Positions 54,873 to 62,966 of a DNA stretch of 64,000 nucleotides are shown here, piece after piece. The notes under the pieces were generated by a model. The model did not search any database and had not been told where the DNA came from. It saw nothing but the letters and a program-made list of their open reading frames with translations. Position 1 is the first letter of the stretch; every line of letters starts with the position of its first letter. The translations under genes and the position numbers were made by a program. The stretch comes from Streptomyces cyaneofuscatus (lineage in GTDB: Bacteria; Actinomycetota; Actinomycetes; Streptomycetales; Streptomycetaceae), in NCBI RefSeq assembly GCF_000718135.1, contig NZ_JOEM01000023.1, forward strand, positions 1 through 64,000. Reading direction: 5' to 3'.

Positions 54873-56315
54873 ATGACCGGCACTGCCCAGATCGGCGTCA
54901 CCGGACTCGCGGTGATGGGCCGCAACCTGGCCCGGAACTTCGCCCGCAACGGCTTCACCGTCGCGGTGCACAACCGCACGGCCTCCCGGACCGACGCCCT
55001 CGTGAAGGAGTTCGGTGACGAGGGCACGTTCGTCGCCGCGCACACCCCTGAGGAGTTCGTCGCGGCTCTGGAACACCCCCGCCGACTGGTGATCATGGTG
55101 AAGGCCGGGGATCCGACGGACGCGGTGATCCAGGAGTTCGCGCCGCTGCTGGAGGACGGCGACGTCATCATCGACGGTGGCAACGCCCACTTCGAGGACA
55201 CCCGCCGCCGGGAGAAGGAGTTGCGGGAACGCGGGATCCACTTCGTCGGGGCGGGCGTCTCCGGCGGGGAGGAGGGCGCGCTCCACGGCCCGAGCATCAT
55301 GCCGGGCGGATCGGCCGAGTCGTACGCGTCGCTGGGCCCGATGCTGGAGAAGATCGCCGCGAAGGCGAAGGACGGCACCCCGTGCACCGCGCACATCGGC
55401 CCCGACGGGGCCGGGCACTTCGTGAAGATGGTGCACAACGGCATCGAGTACGCGGACATGCAGCTGATCGCCGAGGCGTACGACCTTCTGCGCCGGATCG
55501 CCGGGTACTCCCCCGCGCAGATCGCCGACACCTTCCGGAGCTGGAACACCGGCCGGCTGGACTCGTACCTCATCGAGATCACCGCCGAGGTCCTCGCCCA
55601 TACGGACGCGGCCACCGGCAAGCCGTTCGTCGACGTCGTGCAGGACCGCGCGGAGCAGAAGGGCACCGGGCGGTGGACGGTGCAGATCGCGCTCGACCTG
55701 GGCGTTCCCGTCTCCGGGATCGCCGAGGCGGTCTTCGCGCGTTCCCTCTCCGGCCACGCGGACCTGCGCGAGGCGTCACGGGAGCTGCCGGGGCCGGTGG
55801 CGAAGCCGCTGGAGGGGGCGGACGCGTCGGCGTTCGCGGACCGGGTCGAGCAGGCCCTGTACGCCTCGAAGGTCGTCTCGTACACGCAGGGCTTCCACCA
55901 GATCCGGGCCGGCAGCGAGGCGTACGACTGGGACATCGACCTCGGTTCGGTGGCGGCGATCTGGCGGGCGGGCTGCATCATCCGGGCCGCATTCCTGGAC
56001 CGTATCCGGGCCGCCTACGACTCCCGGCCGGAGCTGGTGAGCCTGCTGTCGGACGAGGAGTTCGGGCGGGAGATCGGGGCCGCGCAGGACGACTGGCGGG
56101 CGGTGGTGGCGGAGGCGGCGCGCCAGGGCGTGCCGACGCCCGGTTTCGCCGCCGCGCTGTCCTACTACGACGGGTTGCGCGCGGACCGGCTGCCGGCGGC
56201 GCTCACGCAGGGGCAGCGGGACTTCTTCGGGGCGCACACCTACCGGCGTACGGACCGGGAGGGGTCGTTCCACACGCTGTGGGGCGGGGACCGGTCCGAG
56301 GTCGCGGCGGGCTGA
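54873..56315 (+). CDS. gnd: 6-phosphogluconate dehydrogenase, decarboxylating
   Basis: 480 residues, the long dimeric type. NADP-binding start IGVTGLAVMGRNLARNFARNG (GxAxMGxN), IIDGGNAHFEDT, the signature GVSGGEEGALHGPSIMPGG with substrate contacts, and catalytic Lys in GHFVKMVHNGIEYADMQLIAE. It oxidises 6-phosphogluconate to ribulose 5-phosphate with CO2 release and NADPH in the pentose phosphate pathway. The first residue after the Rossmann strand (HNRTASRTD) is Arg-bearing and favours NADP. Confidence 0.95.
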   Translation: MTGTAQIGVTGLAVMGRNLARNFARNGFTVAVHNRTASRTDALVKEFGDEGTFVAAHTPEEFVAALEHPRRLVIMVKAGDPTDAVIQEFAPLLEDGDVIIDGGNAHFEDTRRREKELRERGIHFVGAGVSGGEEGALHGPSIMPGGSAESYASLGPMLEKIAAKAKDGTPCTAHIGPDGAGHFVKMVHNGIEYADMQLIAEAYDLLRRIAGYSPAQIADTFRSWNTGRLDSYLIEITAEVLAHTDAATGKPFVDVVQDRAEQKGTGRWTVQIALDLGVPVSGIAEAVFARSLSGHADLREASRELPGPVAKPLEGADASAFADRVEQALYASKVVSYTQGFHQIRAGSEAYDWDIDLGSVAAIWRAGCIIRAAFLDRIRAAYDSRPELVSLLSDEEFGREIGAAQDDWRAVVAEAARQGVPTPGFAAALSYYDGLRADRLPAALTQGQRDFFGAHTYRRTDREGSFHTLWGGDRSEVAAG

Positions 56316-56405
56316 GGCGTACGCACCCGGGGTGGTCCGGCCGGGTCACCCCGGGTGCGGCTGTCCGCGGGGCATGGCTTAGTGGGCTGCGAGCCCTGCA
56401 CAAGC

Positions 56406-56439
56406 GATCTCACGCGATCGCACGTGATCTCACGCGATC
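56406..56439. repeat. Twin direct repeat before the DyP-encapsulin operon
   Basis: GATCTCACGCGATC occurs at 56406-56419 and 56426-56439, a 20-base period (two helix turns), about 25 bases before the DyP ATG. GCGATCGC and further GATC motifs lie around it. A possible activator or repressor site. Confidence 0.6.
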
Positions 56440-56463
56440 CACCCGATCCCTGGAGTGCCGCGC

Positions 56464-57600
56464 ATGTCCGCAGCCGTCCCCGACCCCGTCTCCGTCCAGC
56501 CCGTCGTGGCCCCGCTGACCAATGCGGCGCTGTTCCTGGTCGGGACGGTCGAGCCCGGCGGTGAGGACGCCGTACGGGAGGTGCTGCCGGACCTGGTGGC
56601 CGTCGCCCGGTCCCTCGGCTTCCGCTACCCGGACGCCGGTCTCGCCTGCGTGACGGGGTTCGGCTCCGCCGTCTGGGACCGTCTGTTCGGCGGGGGGCGT
56701 CCCGCGCACCTCCACCCGTTCCAGGAGCTGCGGGGCCGGCTCCACCACGCCCCGGCGACCCCGGGCGATGTGCTGCTGCACATCCGGGCCGAGCGGATGG
56801 ACGTCTGTTACGAGTGGGCGGCACAGCTGCTCACCAAGCTCGGCGGGGCGCTGCGGATCGTGGACGAGACGCACGGCTTCCGCTATCTCGACCACCGGGA
56901 TCTGCTGGGCTTCGTGGACGGTACGGAGAATCCGGTGGGCGACGACGCCCGCTCGGCGGCGCTGGTCGGCGCGGAGGACGATCCGGAGTTCGAGGGCGGC
57001 AGTTACGTCGTCGTACAGAAGTATCTGCACGACCTGACGTCCTGGAACGCTCTCTCCGTGGAGGAGCAGGAGCGCGTCATCGGGCGCACGAAACTCGACG
57101 ACGTGGAGTTCCCCGACGACGAGAAGCCCGCCGACTCCCATCTCGCGCTCAACACGGTCACCGACCCGGACGGCACCGAACGCGACATCCTGCGGGCGAA
57201 CATGCCGTTCGGGAACTTCGGTCAGGGCGAGTTCGGCACGTACTTCATCGGGTACGCGGCCGACCCCGACGTCACCGAACGCATGCTCCGCAACATGTTC
57301 CTCGGCGATCCGCCCGGCACGCACGACCGCATCCTCGACTTCTCCACGGCGGTCACCGGAGGCCTCTTCTTCGCCCCGCGCGCCGAATTCCTCGACGACC
57401 CGCCGCCCCCGCCCGCCCTGGTCCGCGCCGAGGACCGGCCGGAACCGGTGTCCGCACCGGCCCGGCAGGACCCCGTCGCGGCCGGATCAGCCGGATCGGC
57501 CGGGTCGGCCGGGTCGGCCGGGTCGGCCGGGTCGGCCGGGTCGGCCGGGTCGGACCACGGTTCGCTGCGCATCGGCAGCCTGCAAGAAAGCGCCCAGTGA
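56464..57600 (+). CDS. DyP-type peroxidase with encapsulin-targeting tail
   Basis: 378 residues from ATG 56464, eight bases after GGAG. DyP signature: GFVDGTENP (catalytic Asp), haem-ligand His in PADSHLALNTV, and Arg in TERDILRANMPFG. After residue ~315 the enzyme ends and an Ala/Pro linker runs into eight Ala-Gly-Ser units, followed by DHGSLRIGSLQESAQ. GSLxIGSL is the encapsulation peptide known from DyP cargo in Brevibacterium and mycobacteria. The stop overlaps the encapsulin start. The enzyme should be packed in the shell and use peroxide to oxidise a substrate still unknown. Confidence 0.95.
   Translation: MSAAVPDPVSVQPVVAPLTNAALFLVGTVEPGGEDAVREVLPDLVAVARSLGFRYPDAGLACVTGFGSAVWDRLFGGGRPAHLHPFQELRGRLHHAPATPGDVLLHIRAERMDVCYEWAAQLLTKLGGALRIVDETHGFRYLDHRDLLGFVDGTENPVGDDARSAALVGAEDDPEFEGGSYVVVQKYLHDLTSWNALSVEEQERVIGRTKLDDVEFPDDEKPADSHLALNTVTDPDGTERDILRANMPFGNFGQGEFGTYFIGYAADPDVTERMLRNMFLGDPPGTHDRILDFSTAVTGGLFFAPRAEFLDDPPPPPALVRAEDRPEPVSAPARQDPVAAGSAGSAGSAGSAGSAGSAGSAGSDHGSLRIGSLQESAQ
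57481..57552 (+). repeat. Nine-base tandem repeat coding Ala-Gly-Ser x8
   Basis: Two variant units (GCCGGATCA, GCCGGATCG) then six copies of GCCGGGTCG, in frame. It forms the flexible linker between peroxidase and targeting tail and can change length by slippage without shifting the frame. Confidence 0.9.
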
Positions 57601-58397
57601 TGAACAATCTGCACCGCGAACTCGCACCGGTCACCCCCGCCGCCTGGGACGAGATCGAGGAGGAGGCCCGGCGTACGTTCCGCCGCCATGTCGCGGGCCG
57701 CCGCGTCGTCGACGTCTCCGATCCGGACGGCCCGACGCTGGCCGCGGTCGGCGACGGCCATCTGCGCGACATCGACCCGCCGACGCCGGACGTGGTGGCC
57801 CGGGCGCGTACGTCGATGCCGGTCATCGAGTGGCGGGTCCCGTTCACGGTGAGCAGGCAGGCGGTGGACGACGTGGAGCGCGGCTCCGCCGACAGCGACT
57901 GGCAACCCGTCAAGGACGCGGCGCGCACCTGTGCGTTCGCGGAGGACATGGCGGTCATCGACGGGTACGCGGCGGCCGGGATCACCGGTCTGCGGGACGG
58001 CTCCTCGCACGACCCGCTGCCGCTGCCCGCCGACGCCCGGGACTATCCGGTGGCGGTCAGCCAGGCGGTGACACGGCTGCGGCTGGCCGGTGTCGAGGGG
58101 CCGTACCGGCTGCTGCTCGGCGCGGACGCGTTCACGGAGGCCGCCGAGATGTCGGACCACGGCTTTCCGGTCAAGACCCACCTGGCCCGTATCGTGGACG
58201 ACGAGATCCTGTGGGCGCCCGCCGTCAAGGGCGGGGTGCTGCTGTCGACCCGGGGCGGCGACTTCGAACTCTGCCTGGGTCAGGACCTGTCGATCGGGTA
58301 CGCGGACCATGACGCCACCGGCATCCACCTCTACTTCCAGCAGGCGTTCACGTTCCGGATGCTGACGCCGGAGGCGGTGGTGGGGCTCATCGCCTGA
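57600..58397 (+). CDS. Family 1 encapsulin shell protein
   Basis: 265 residues, the HK97-fold shell protein. MNNLHRELAPVTPAAWDEIEEEARRTFRRHVAGRRVVDV (landmark) at the start, DIDPPTPDVVARARTSMPVIEWRVPFTVSRQAVDDVERGS in the extended loop, EDMAVIDGY, and the C-terminal YFQQAFTFRMLTPEAVVGL. Such subunits build a ~24 nm icosahedral compartment, usually of 60 copies, that encloses cargo by the tail peptide. ATG 57600 overlaps the DyP stop (TGATG). Preceded by the cargo gene, as in other DyP systems. Confidence 0.95.
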   Translation: MNNLHRELAPVTPAAWDEIEEEARRTFRRHVAGRRVVDVSDPDGPTLAAVGDGHLRDIDPPTPDVVARARTSMPVIEWRVPFTVSRQAVDDVERGSADSDWQPVKDAARTCAFAEDMAVIDGYAAAGITGLRDGSSHDPLPLPADARDYPVAVSQAVTRLRLAGVEGPYRLLLGADAFTEAAEMSDHGFPVKTHLARIVDDEILWAPAVKGGVLLSTRGGDFELCLGQDLSIGYADHDATGIHLYFQQAFTFRMLTPEAVVGLIA

Positions 58398-58423
58398 GGT
58401 CCAGCCGCTTTCGCCGAAGACCT

Positions 58424-59809
58424 GTGGGGGGAGCCATCACCGACTCCGGCCGTACGACAAAGACACCCACACCACCTACACCGCCTTTCGCGCGCCCCGC
58501 CGTCCGCTTCGACGCGGCCGTCCGGGCGGCCGTCGGCCAAGGCCTGCTGAGCGAGTCCCGCCCGGTGGCCGGGTTCGTCGACACGGACGGGGTGCGCTCG
58601 TCCGTCGCCGAGCTGCGGGCGGCGTTCGCGCACAGCCCCGGGGTGCTGCACACCTTCGCGGCCAAGGCCTCCTCCCTCGTCCCGGTCCTGCGGCTGCTCG
58701 CCGACTGCGGGATGGGGTGCGAGGTGGCGAGCCCGGGTGAGCTGCGGCTCGCCGTCGAGGCCGGTTTCGCTCCGGGGACGATCGTCCTGGACTCCCCCGC
58801 CAAGACCCGCGAGGAGATCCGGCTGGCGCTCGCCCTCGGGGTGGCCGTCAACGCCGACAGCATCGACGAACTCCGCCGCATCGACACACTGCGGCACCGC
58901 GACGCCCCCTCCGTCCTCGGACTGCGGGTCAACCCGCAGGTGGGCGGCGGGGCGATCGGCCCGATGTCCACGGCGACGGACACCTCGAAGTTCGGGGTGG
59001 CGCTCCGTGATCCGGGCGCCCGCGAGGCGGTCGTACGGGCCTTCGAGGCGCGCCCGTGGCTGACCCGCCTGCACGCCCATGTCGGCTCCCAGGGCTGCCC
59101 GTTGGAGCTGATCGCGGCGGGCGTGGCGCAGACGTACGAACTGGCCGAGGAGATCAACGAACGCCTCGGCACCCGGCAGGTGACCAGCCTGGACATCGGC
59201 GGCGGGCTGCCGGTCAACTTCACGGACGACACCACGCACCCGACGTACGCGGCGTACGTGGACGCGCTGACGGCGGCGGCCCCGGGCCTGTTCTCCGGCC
59301 GGTACGCGCTGGTCACCGAGTTCGGCCGGTCGCTGCTCGCGAAGAACGGCTTCATCGGGGCGCGGGTGGAGTACACGAAGGACGCCGGCGGACGCCGGAT
59401 CGCGCTCACCCACGCGGGGGCGCAGACCGCCACCCGTACCGTCTTCATGCCCGACTCCTGGCCGCTGCGGGTCGGGGCGTTCACGGAGGACGGCTCGCCG
59501 AAAAGCGGACGGCCGCTGGCACAGGACATCGCGGGGCCGTGCTGCTTCGCGGGCGATGTGGTGGCGCACGGCCGCGAGCTGCCGGAGCTGGCCGAGGGCG
59601 ATTTCGTCGTCCTGTACGACACGGGGGCGTACTACTTCTCCACCCCGTGGGCGTACAACAGCCTGCCGCGCCCGGCGGTGTACGGCTTCCGCTCGACGGC
59701 GCCGGAGGGCGAGGTGGTGTTCGCGACGGTACGGGAGGCCCAGACGATGGACGCGATCGCCGCGGAGAGCGGCCTGGCACACGCGGACGCGCTGACGGGG
59801 CTGGGCTGA
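58424..59809 (+). CDS. LysA-like fold-III PLP-dependent decarboxylase
   Basis: 461 residues from GTG 58424; the start is not certain. Alanine-racemase-fold barrel with the PLP Lys in LHTFAAKASSLVPVL, substrate/PLP contacts LDIGGGLPVNF and ALVTEFGRSLLAKNG, and the decarboxylase GPCCFAGDVV motif (Cys-x3-Asp) and TGAYYFSTPWAYNSLPRPA near the end. It is close to diaminopimelate decarboxylase but stands apart from lysine genes, 26 bases after the encapsulin gene. Acting on diaminopimelate, ornithine or another amino acid is possible. It has no targeting tail (ends ADALTGLG), so it is not obvious cargo. Confidence 0.87.
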   Translation: MGGAITDSGRTTKTPTPPTPPFARPAVRFDAAVRAAVGQGLLSESRPVAGFVDTDGVRSSVAELRAAFAHSPGVLHTFAAKASSLVPVLRLLADCGMGCEVASPGELRLAVEAGFAPGTIVLDSPAKTREEIRLALALGVAVNADSIDELRRIDTLRHRDAPSVLGLRVNPQVGGGAIGPMSTATDTSKFGVALRDPGAREAVVRAFEARPWLTRLHAHVGSQGCPLELIAAGVAQTYELAEEINERLGTRQVTSLDIGGGLPVNFTDDTTHPTYAAYVDALTAAAPGLFSGRYALVTEFGRSLLAKNGFIGARVEYTKDAGGRRIALTHAGAQTATRTVFMPDSWPLRVGAFTEDGSPKSGRPLAQDIAGPCCFAGDVVAHGRELPELAEGDFVVLYDTGAYYFSTPWAYNSLPRPAVYGFRSTAPEGEVVFATVREAQTMDAIAAESGLAHADALTGLG

Positions 59810-59811
59810 GT

Positions 59812-59837
59812 GGGGGCTCCGTACACACGGAGCCCCC
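59812..59837. terminator. Bidirectional terminator
   Basis: GGGGGCTCCG and CGGAGCCCCC pair around TACACA between the convergent decarboxylase and proline-rich genes. Confidence 0.8.
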
Positions 59838-59848
59838 AGGCCACTCCT

Positions 59849-60061
59849 CTACGACCCGGCGGGCTCGGGCTGCGGCTCCGGGTCCGGTACGGGGTCGGGG
59901 CCGGGCGCCGGAGGCTGCGGAATCGGGTCCGGGGCCGGGCCGGGCGGCACCGGGGCGGGCCCCGGCGGCACGGGCGGCGGGCTCGGCACGGGGGTGGGCG
60001 GACCCGGCACGGGCGGAGGCGTCGGCGACGGCGGTACGGGGTCGGGGTACGGGTGGGTCAT
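59849..60061 (-). CDS. Small proline-rich protein, 70 residues
   Basis: ATG 60061 has a perfect GGAGG six bases upstream. The product begins MTHPYPDPVPPSPTPP and is ~55% proline with Val, Ala, Gly, Asp and Glu, ending PEPQPEPAGS. No signal peptide or hydrophobic segment; it should be extended and unfolded (polyproline II). Function unknown. The strong ribosome site and terminator show it is expressed rather than a chance ORF. Confidence 0.6.
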   Translation of the reverse strand: MTHPYPDPVPPSPTPPPVPGPPTPVPSPPPVPPGPAPVPPGPAPDPIPQPPAPGPDPVPDPEPQPEPAGS

Positions 60062-60306
60062 TTCGATCCTCCACAACGGCACGAAACGGACAGATGGAGC
60101 TTTCCTCCACCGTCTCCCGGTGCGGCTGCCCGCGCCTGCCGAGTCCACACGTAAGCCGGGTGAGGGAGTACGGGTTCCGGGTCCGTCGAGGTGGGCCACG
60201 CGGATATCCTGCTGCGGCAGTTGCAGGTGACGGGGACGAAAGACACCCGGGTTCGACCGGAGGTGTGAGGCTGCGGCCCCACCGGACCGACAGGAAGGCG
60301 TCCTCC

Positions 60307-60990
60307 ATGTCCCTGCCGAGCGTGCTCGCCGTCCACGCCCACCCGGACGACGAGTCCCTCTTCTCGGGCGGCGTACTGGCCCGGCACGCGGCGGCCGGCG
60401 CGCGGACCGCTGTGGTCACCGCGACCTGGGTGGAGGGAAGCCACCGGGCCGCCGAGCTCGCCCGGGCCCTGGAGATTCTGGGCGCGGGCGCGCCCCGGCT
60501 GCTCGGCTACGCGGACGCACGCGTACCGGAGTCGGCCCCGGGGCGGCCCCGGTTCCTGGACGCGTCGCTGGACGAGGCGGTGGGCGCCGTGGTGGGCCAC
60601 ATCCGTGCCGTACGGCCGCAGGTCGTGATCGCCCCGGATCCCTACGGCGGCATGACCGGCCACCCCGACCATGTACACGCCCACCGGGTCACCGCCCTGG
60701 CAGTCCGGGCGGCGGGGCTCGCCCGGCTCTTCCCCGAAGCCGGTGAACCGTGGCAGCCGAGCGCCCTCTACCTGGCCACGCACCCGCGTTCGGCCGCAGA
60801 GGAGGTGGGCAGGCGCCTGGGCCGGCCGGGCACGCCCACCGACGCGTTCTACGTCTCGGACGACTCGTGGATCACCACGACGGTGGATGTCGCGCCCTGG
60901 CTCCCGCAGAAGCTCGCAGCGATCCTCGCCCACCGCAGCGAGGTGGAACGAGGCGCCGCGCCCGGCCGGATCGCCGCTCTGCCTCCGTAG
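60307..60990 (+). CDS. PIG-L/MshB-like deacetylase ending at an in-frame amber codon
   Basis: 227 residues to TAG at 60988-60990. Zinc motif AVHAHPDDESLFSGG, conserved AELARALEILG, and second His motif MTGHPDHVHAHRVTALAV are intact; the family removes an N-acetyl group from GlcNAc-type substrates. After TAG the same frame stays open for 28 codons (VQHQVLSTEWYIRQDLAPRG ...) to TGA 61075-61077, and this looks like the normal family end. One G-to-T change (GAG to TAG) would explain it. The product may lack its C-terminal helix, or the gene may be inactive. Confidence 0.82.
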   Translation: MSLPSVLAVHAHPDDESLFSGGVLARHAAAGARTAVVTATWVEGSHRAAELARALEILGAGAPRLLGYADARVPESAPGRPRFLDASLDEAVGAVVGHIRAVRPQVVIAPDPYGGMTGHPDHVHAHRVTALAVRAAGLARLFPEAGEPWQPSALYLATHPRSAAEEVGRRLGRPGTPTDAFYVSDDSWITTTVDVAPWLPQKLAAILAHRSEVERGAAPGRIAALPP

Positions 60991-61118
60991 GTTCAGCACC
61001 AGGTGCTGAGCACCGAGTGGTACATCCGCCAGGACCTCGCACCCCGGGGAGCGGCGGACACGTCGCTGTCCGCGTGAGGCGGCGGACGCCCAGGCGGTCT
61101 CGGGCGGCCACCACCCCC

Positions 61119-61472
61119 TCAGAACAGTTCGGGATGGTCCTTGAGCTGCCGCTCCGCCTCCCGTACGAGCTCCTCCGGAGCCGCGGGTGCCTCGTCAGGG
61201 TGGCGTTGCGCCCACTTCGCCGCGTACGGGCACAGGGGCACGACGGGGACACCCTCCTCGGCGGCGATGGCGTAGAACCTCCGGACGAGGGCCCCGGCGA
61301 TGCCCTTGCCCTCGTGCTCGGGGCGGACCACCGTATGGACGGCCACGAGCGCGCCCGGGGCGGGCTCCATGACGAAGTACGCGATGGTCCCGGCGGTCTT
61401 CCCGTCCTCGAAGGCCGTGAGCGTGCCGCGCTCCCGGTCGTCGCTGATCTCTACAGCAGCGTTCTCCGCCAT
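61119..61472 (-). CDS. GNAT-family N-acetyltransferase, short type
   Basis: 117 residues. FEDGKTAGTIAYFV, VAVHTVVRPEHEGKGIAGALVRRFYAIAAEEGVPVVPLCPYAAKW: the RPEHEGKGIAGALV stretch is the acetyl-CoA pyrophosphate loop (R/Q-x2-G-x-G/A). This is the small YjdJ/YidJ-like group (Gcn5-related) with a conserved CPY/WA end. Substrate unknown. It lies 41 bases after PanD in the same direction. Confidence 0.88.
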   Translation of the reverse strand: MAENAAVEISDDRERGTLTAFEDGKTAGTIAYFVMEPAPGALVAVHTVVRPEHEGKGIAGALVRRFYAIAAEEGVPVVPLCPYAAKWAQRHPDEAPAAPEELVREAERQLKDHPELF

Positions 61473-61513
61473 GGGCTTCAGCTCTCCTCGTTCCGTGGGT
61501 ACGGACGGCCGGT

Positions 61514-61939
61514 TCAGCCGCCCGCGACGACCGCCTGCGGGCTCCGCTCCGTACGGGTCCCGGGCACCGGGGCCGACGCGTCGGTGCCGAGCGCCACGAT
61601 CCGGTTGTCCGCGTCGACATGGACGACCTTCGGGGTGAACGCGCGGGCCTCGGCGTCCTCGACCTGTGCGTAGCTGATCAGGATGACCAGGTCACCGGGG
61701 TGCACGAGGTGTGCGGCGGCGCCGTTGATCCCGATGACACCGGAGCCGCGCTCGCCCTCGATGACGTACGTCTCCAGGCGGGCGCCGTTGTCGATGTCAA
61801 CGATATGGACCAGCTCGCCGGGCAGCAGGTCGGCGGCGTCCATCAGGTCGGCGTCGATCGTCACGGAGCCGACGTAGTGCAGGTCGGCCTGGGTGACGGT
61901 GGCCCGGTGGATCTTGGACTTGAACATGGTGCGTATCAT
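61514..61939 (-). CDS. panD: Aspartate 1-decarboxylase
   Basis: 141 residues. [25 protein letters not shown]: the self-cleavage site is Gly24-Ser25, which yields the pyruvoyl group. [22 protein letters not shown] and Arg/Tyr contacts are conserved. It makes beta-alanine from aspartate for pantothenate and CoA. Start 61939 or four codons later at 61927. The last gene of normal character before the accessory stretch. Confidence 0.95.
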   Translation of the reverse strand: MIRTMFKSKIHRATVTQADLHYVGSVTIDADLMDAADLLPGELVHIVDIDNGARLETYVIEGERGSGVIGINGAAAHLVHPGDLVILISYAQVEDAEARAFTPKVVHVDADNRIVALGTDASAPVPGTRTERSPQAVVAGG

Positions 61940-62415
61940 CGGAGTACTCCAGGATTCAAGGCTCCCTGCCTGCGTTTTTGCAAGTCAAGGGCTGTTTCTT
62001 CACCCTACAACGAGTCGCATGTCAGGGCAGCTCTCTCCAGGGTTTCAGGACTCACGCTGACCTCTTGCCGACGTTCCTGACGCTTCGCCAGGTGGTGCCG
62101 AGAGGGCCCGCCCCCGCTGCCGAGCCCCACCGCGACGACTGTGCAAGCCTACGCAGATCTCCCCTGCGGTCATCCGTGACCACTGTCACCCTCACAACGG
62201 TTGCATGCCTCCAAAACTCCTGGCAGGACAGTGCAGGCATACGGGAGCTCGATGCGGCACGGTCATCAGCAGCGGATCGCGGGCAGCCAAGCCGCCGATT
62301 CCCACGACCATGGATACGGCCCACCCGACGGCTCTTCGGAGCAGCGCGGAGCGGGCGTCATGAACCACCGAGATCCGGCTGGAACCGAACGCGACTCGAT
62401 GCGGCGACCAGCCTG
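61940..62415. other. Gene-poor stretch next to panD
   Basis: Nearly 480 bases with no ORF of coding character, tRNA or clear repeat. Lower in G+C than the flanking genes. Probably degraded DNA at the edge of an accessory region; part may be more of the transposase remnant. Confidence 0.4.
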
Positions 62416-62564
62416 AAGGAGCCGCCCAGCGCCGGAGCCCCATATCTGCGAGGTTCCCGATGATTCCGTGCTGCCGGGCAGCGGTCGGATCGTGAGTCAA
62501 GCCGGGCAGCGCCGGGAGCCCACAGCAGCCGTCCGAAGGGAACGGCAAGGACCTGGACGTTACG
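62416..62564 (-). pseudogene. IS5-type transposase remnant, middle part, minus strand
   Basis: Read on the minus strand from 62564, RNVQVLAVPFGRLLWA continues, after a one-base deletion, as LPGLTHDPTAARQHGIIGN then LADMGLRRWAA. This matches the middle of DDE_Tnp_4/IS5-family transposases (NVQVL-DPxGRLLW-x-LPG-xxHDxTAAR-HGII). No start codon and at least one frameshift, so it is decayed. The remaining C-terminal part lies beside it on the opposite strand. Confidence 0.75.
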
Positions 62565-62607
62565 CACGGCGCGACTCTCCCACTGACTCAGGCCATGATC
62601 CACAGAA

Positions 62608-62825
62608 GACGGCCTTCCCGGCGCCAGCGGCCCCGTGAAGGTGCCCTACTGAGGGCGCTGGAGACACTTTCTGCAGTCCAGCAGGCTGCTGAGCGGTCCC
62701 ACGTGAAGATCCACGCACTCGTCGAACAGGCGATGGCCACCCTCAAGACCTGACGACTCCCCCAGAAACTGTGATGCTCCACCACTCACATCCACCTCTC
62801 TCGTTGCAGGCTTTCCTAACCCTCC
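62608..62825 (+). pseudogene. IS5-type transposase remnant, C-terminal part, plus strand
   Basis: GLPGASGPVKVPY, then TGA (for CGA), GRW, a one-base deletion, then ETLSAVQQAAERSHVKIHAL and VEQAMATLKT, TGA (for TGG), RLPQKL, TGA, CSTTHI, a frameshift and TSLV. Normal IS5-type ends read YQGAGGxVRVPYRGRWE-xLSxxQQAVNRSHAKIRALVEQ-ATLKTWRLLRKLRCSTTRITSLV in this order. Three nonsense codons and two frameshifts show long decay. Confidence 0.8.
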
Positions 62826-62966
62826 GTCAGGCCGACTCGGAGGCAGGGTGAAAGTGCCTCGCTGTCCCACCATGTCGCACAATCGCGAACTGGCAACCAC
62901 TGCTCATCCGGCCCTGGTTCGCTCTGTCTTAGGCAATTTCCCGCCAGACAGATGGGATGGATCACG

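Noticed and set aside
56410..57324. Long minus-strand open frame opposite the DyP gene
   Set aside because: Shadow frame of a clear peroxidase; composition rich in Arg/Val/His without domain or ribosome site. Many similar antisense frames elsewhere were dropped for the same reason.
57481..57552. CRISPR-like repeat array
   Set aside because: Nine-base in-frame units without spacers; a coding microsatellite.
62201..62416. 71-codon plus-strand ORF
   Set aside because: No ribosome site, no domain and no codon bias; lies in degraded DNA beside the transposase remnant.
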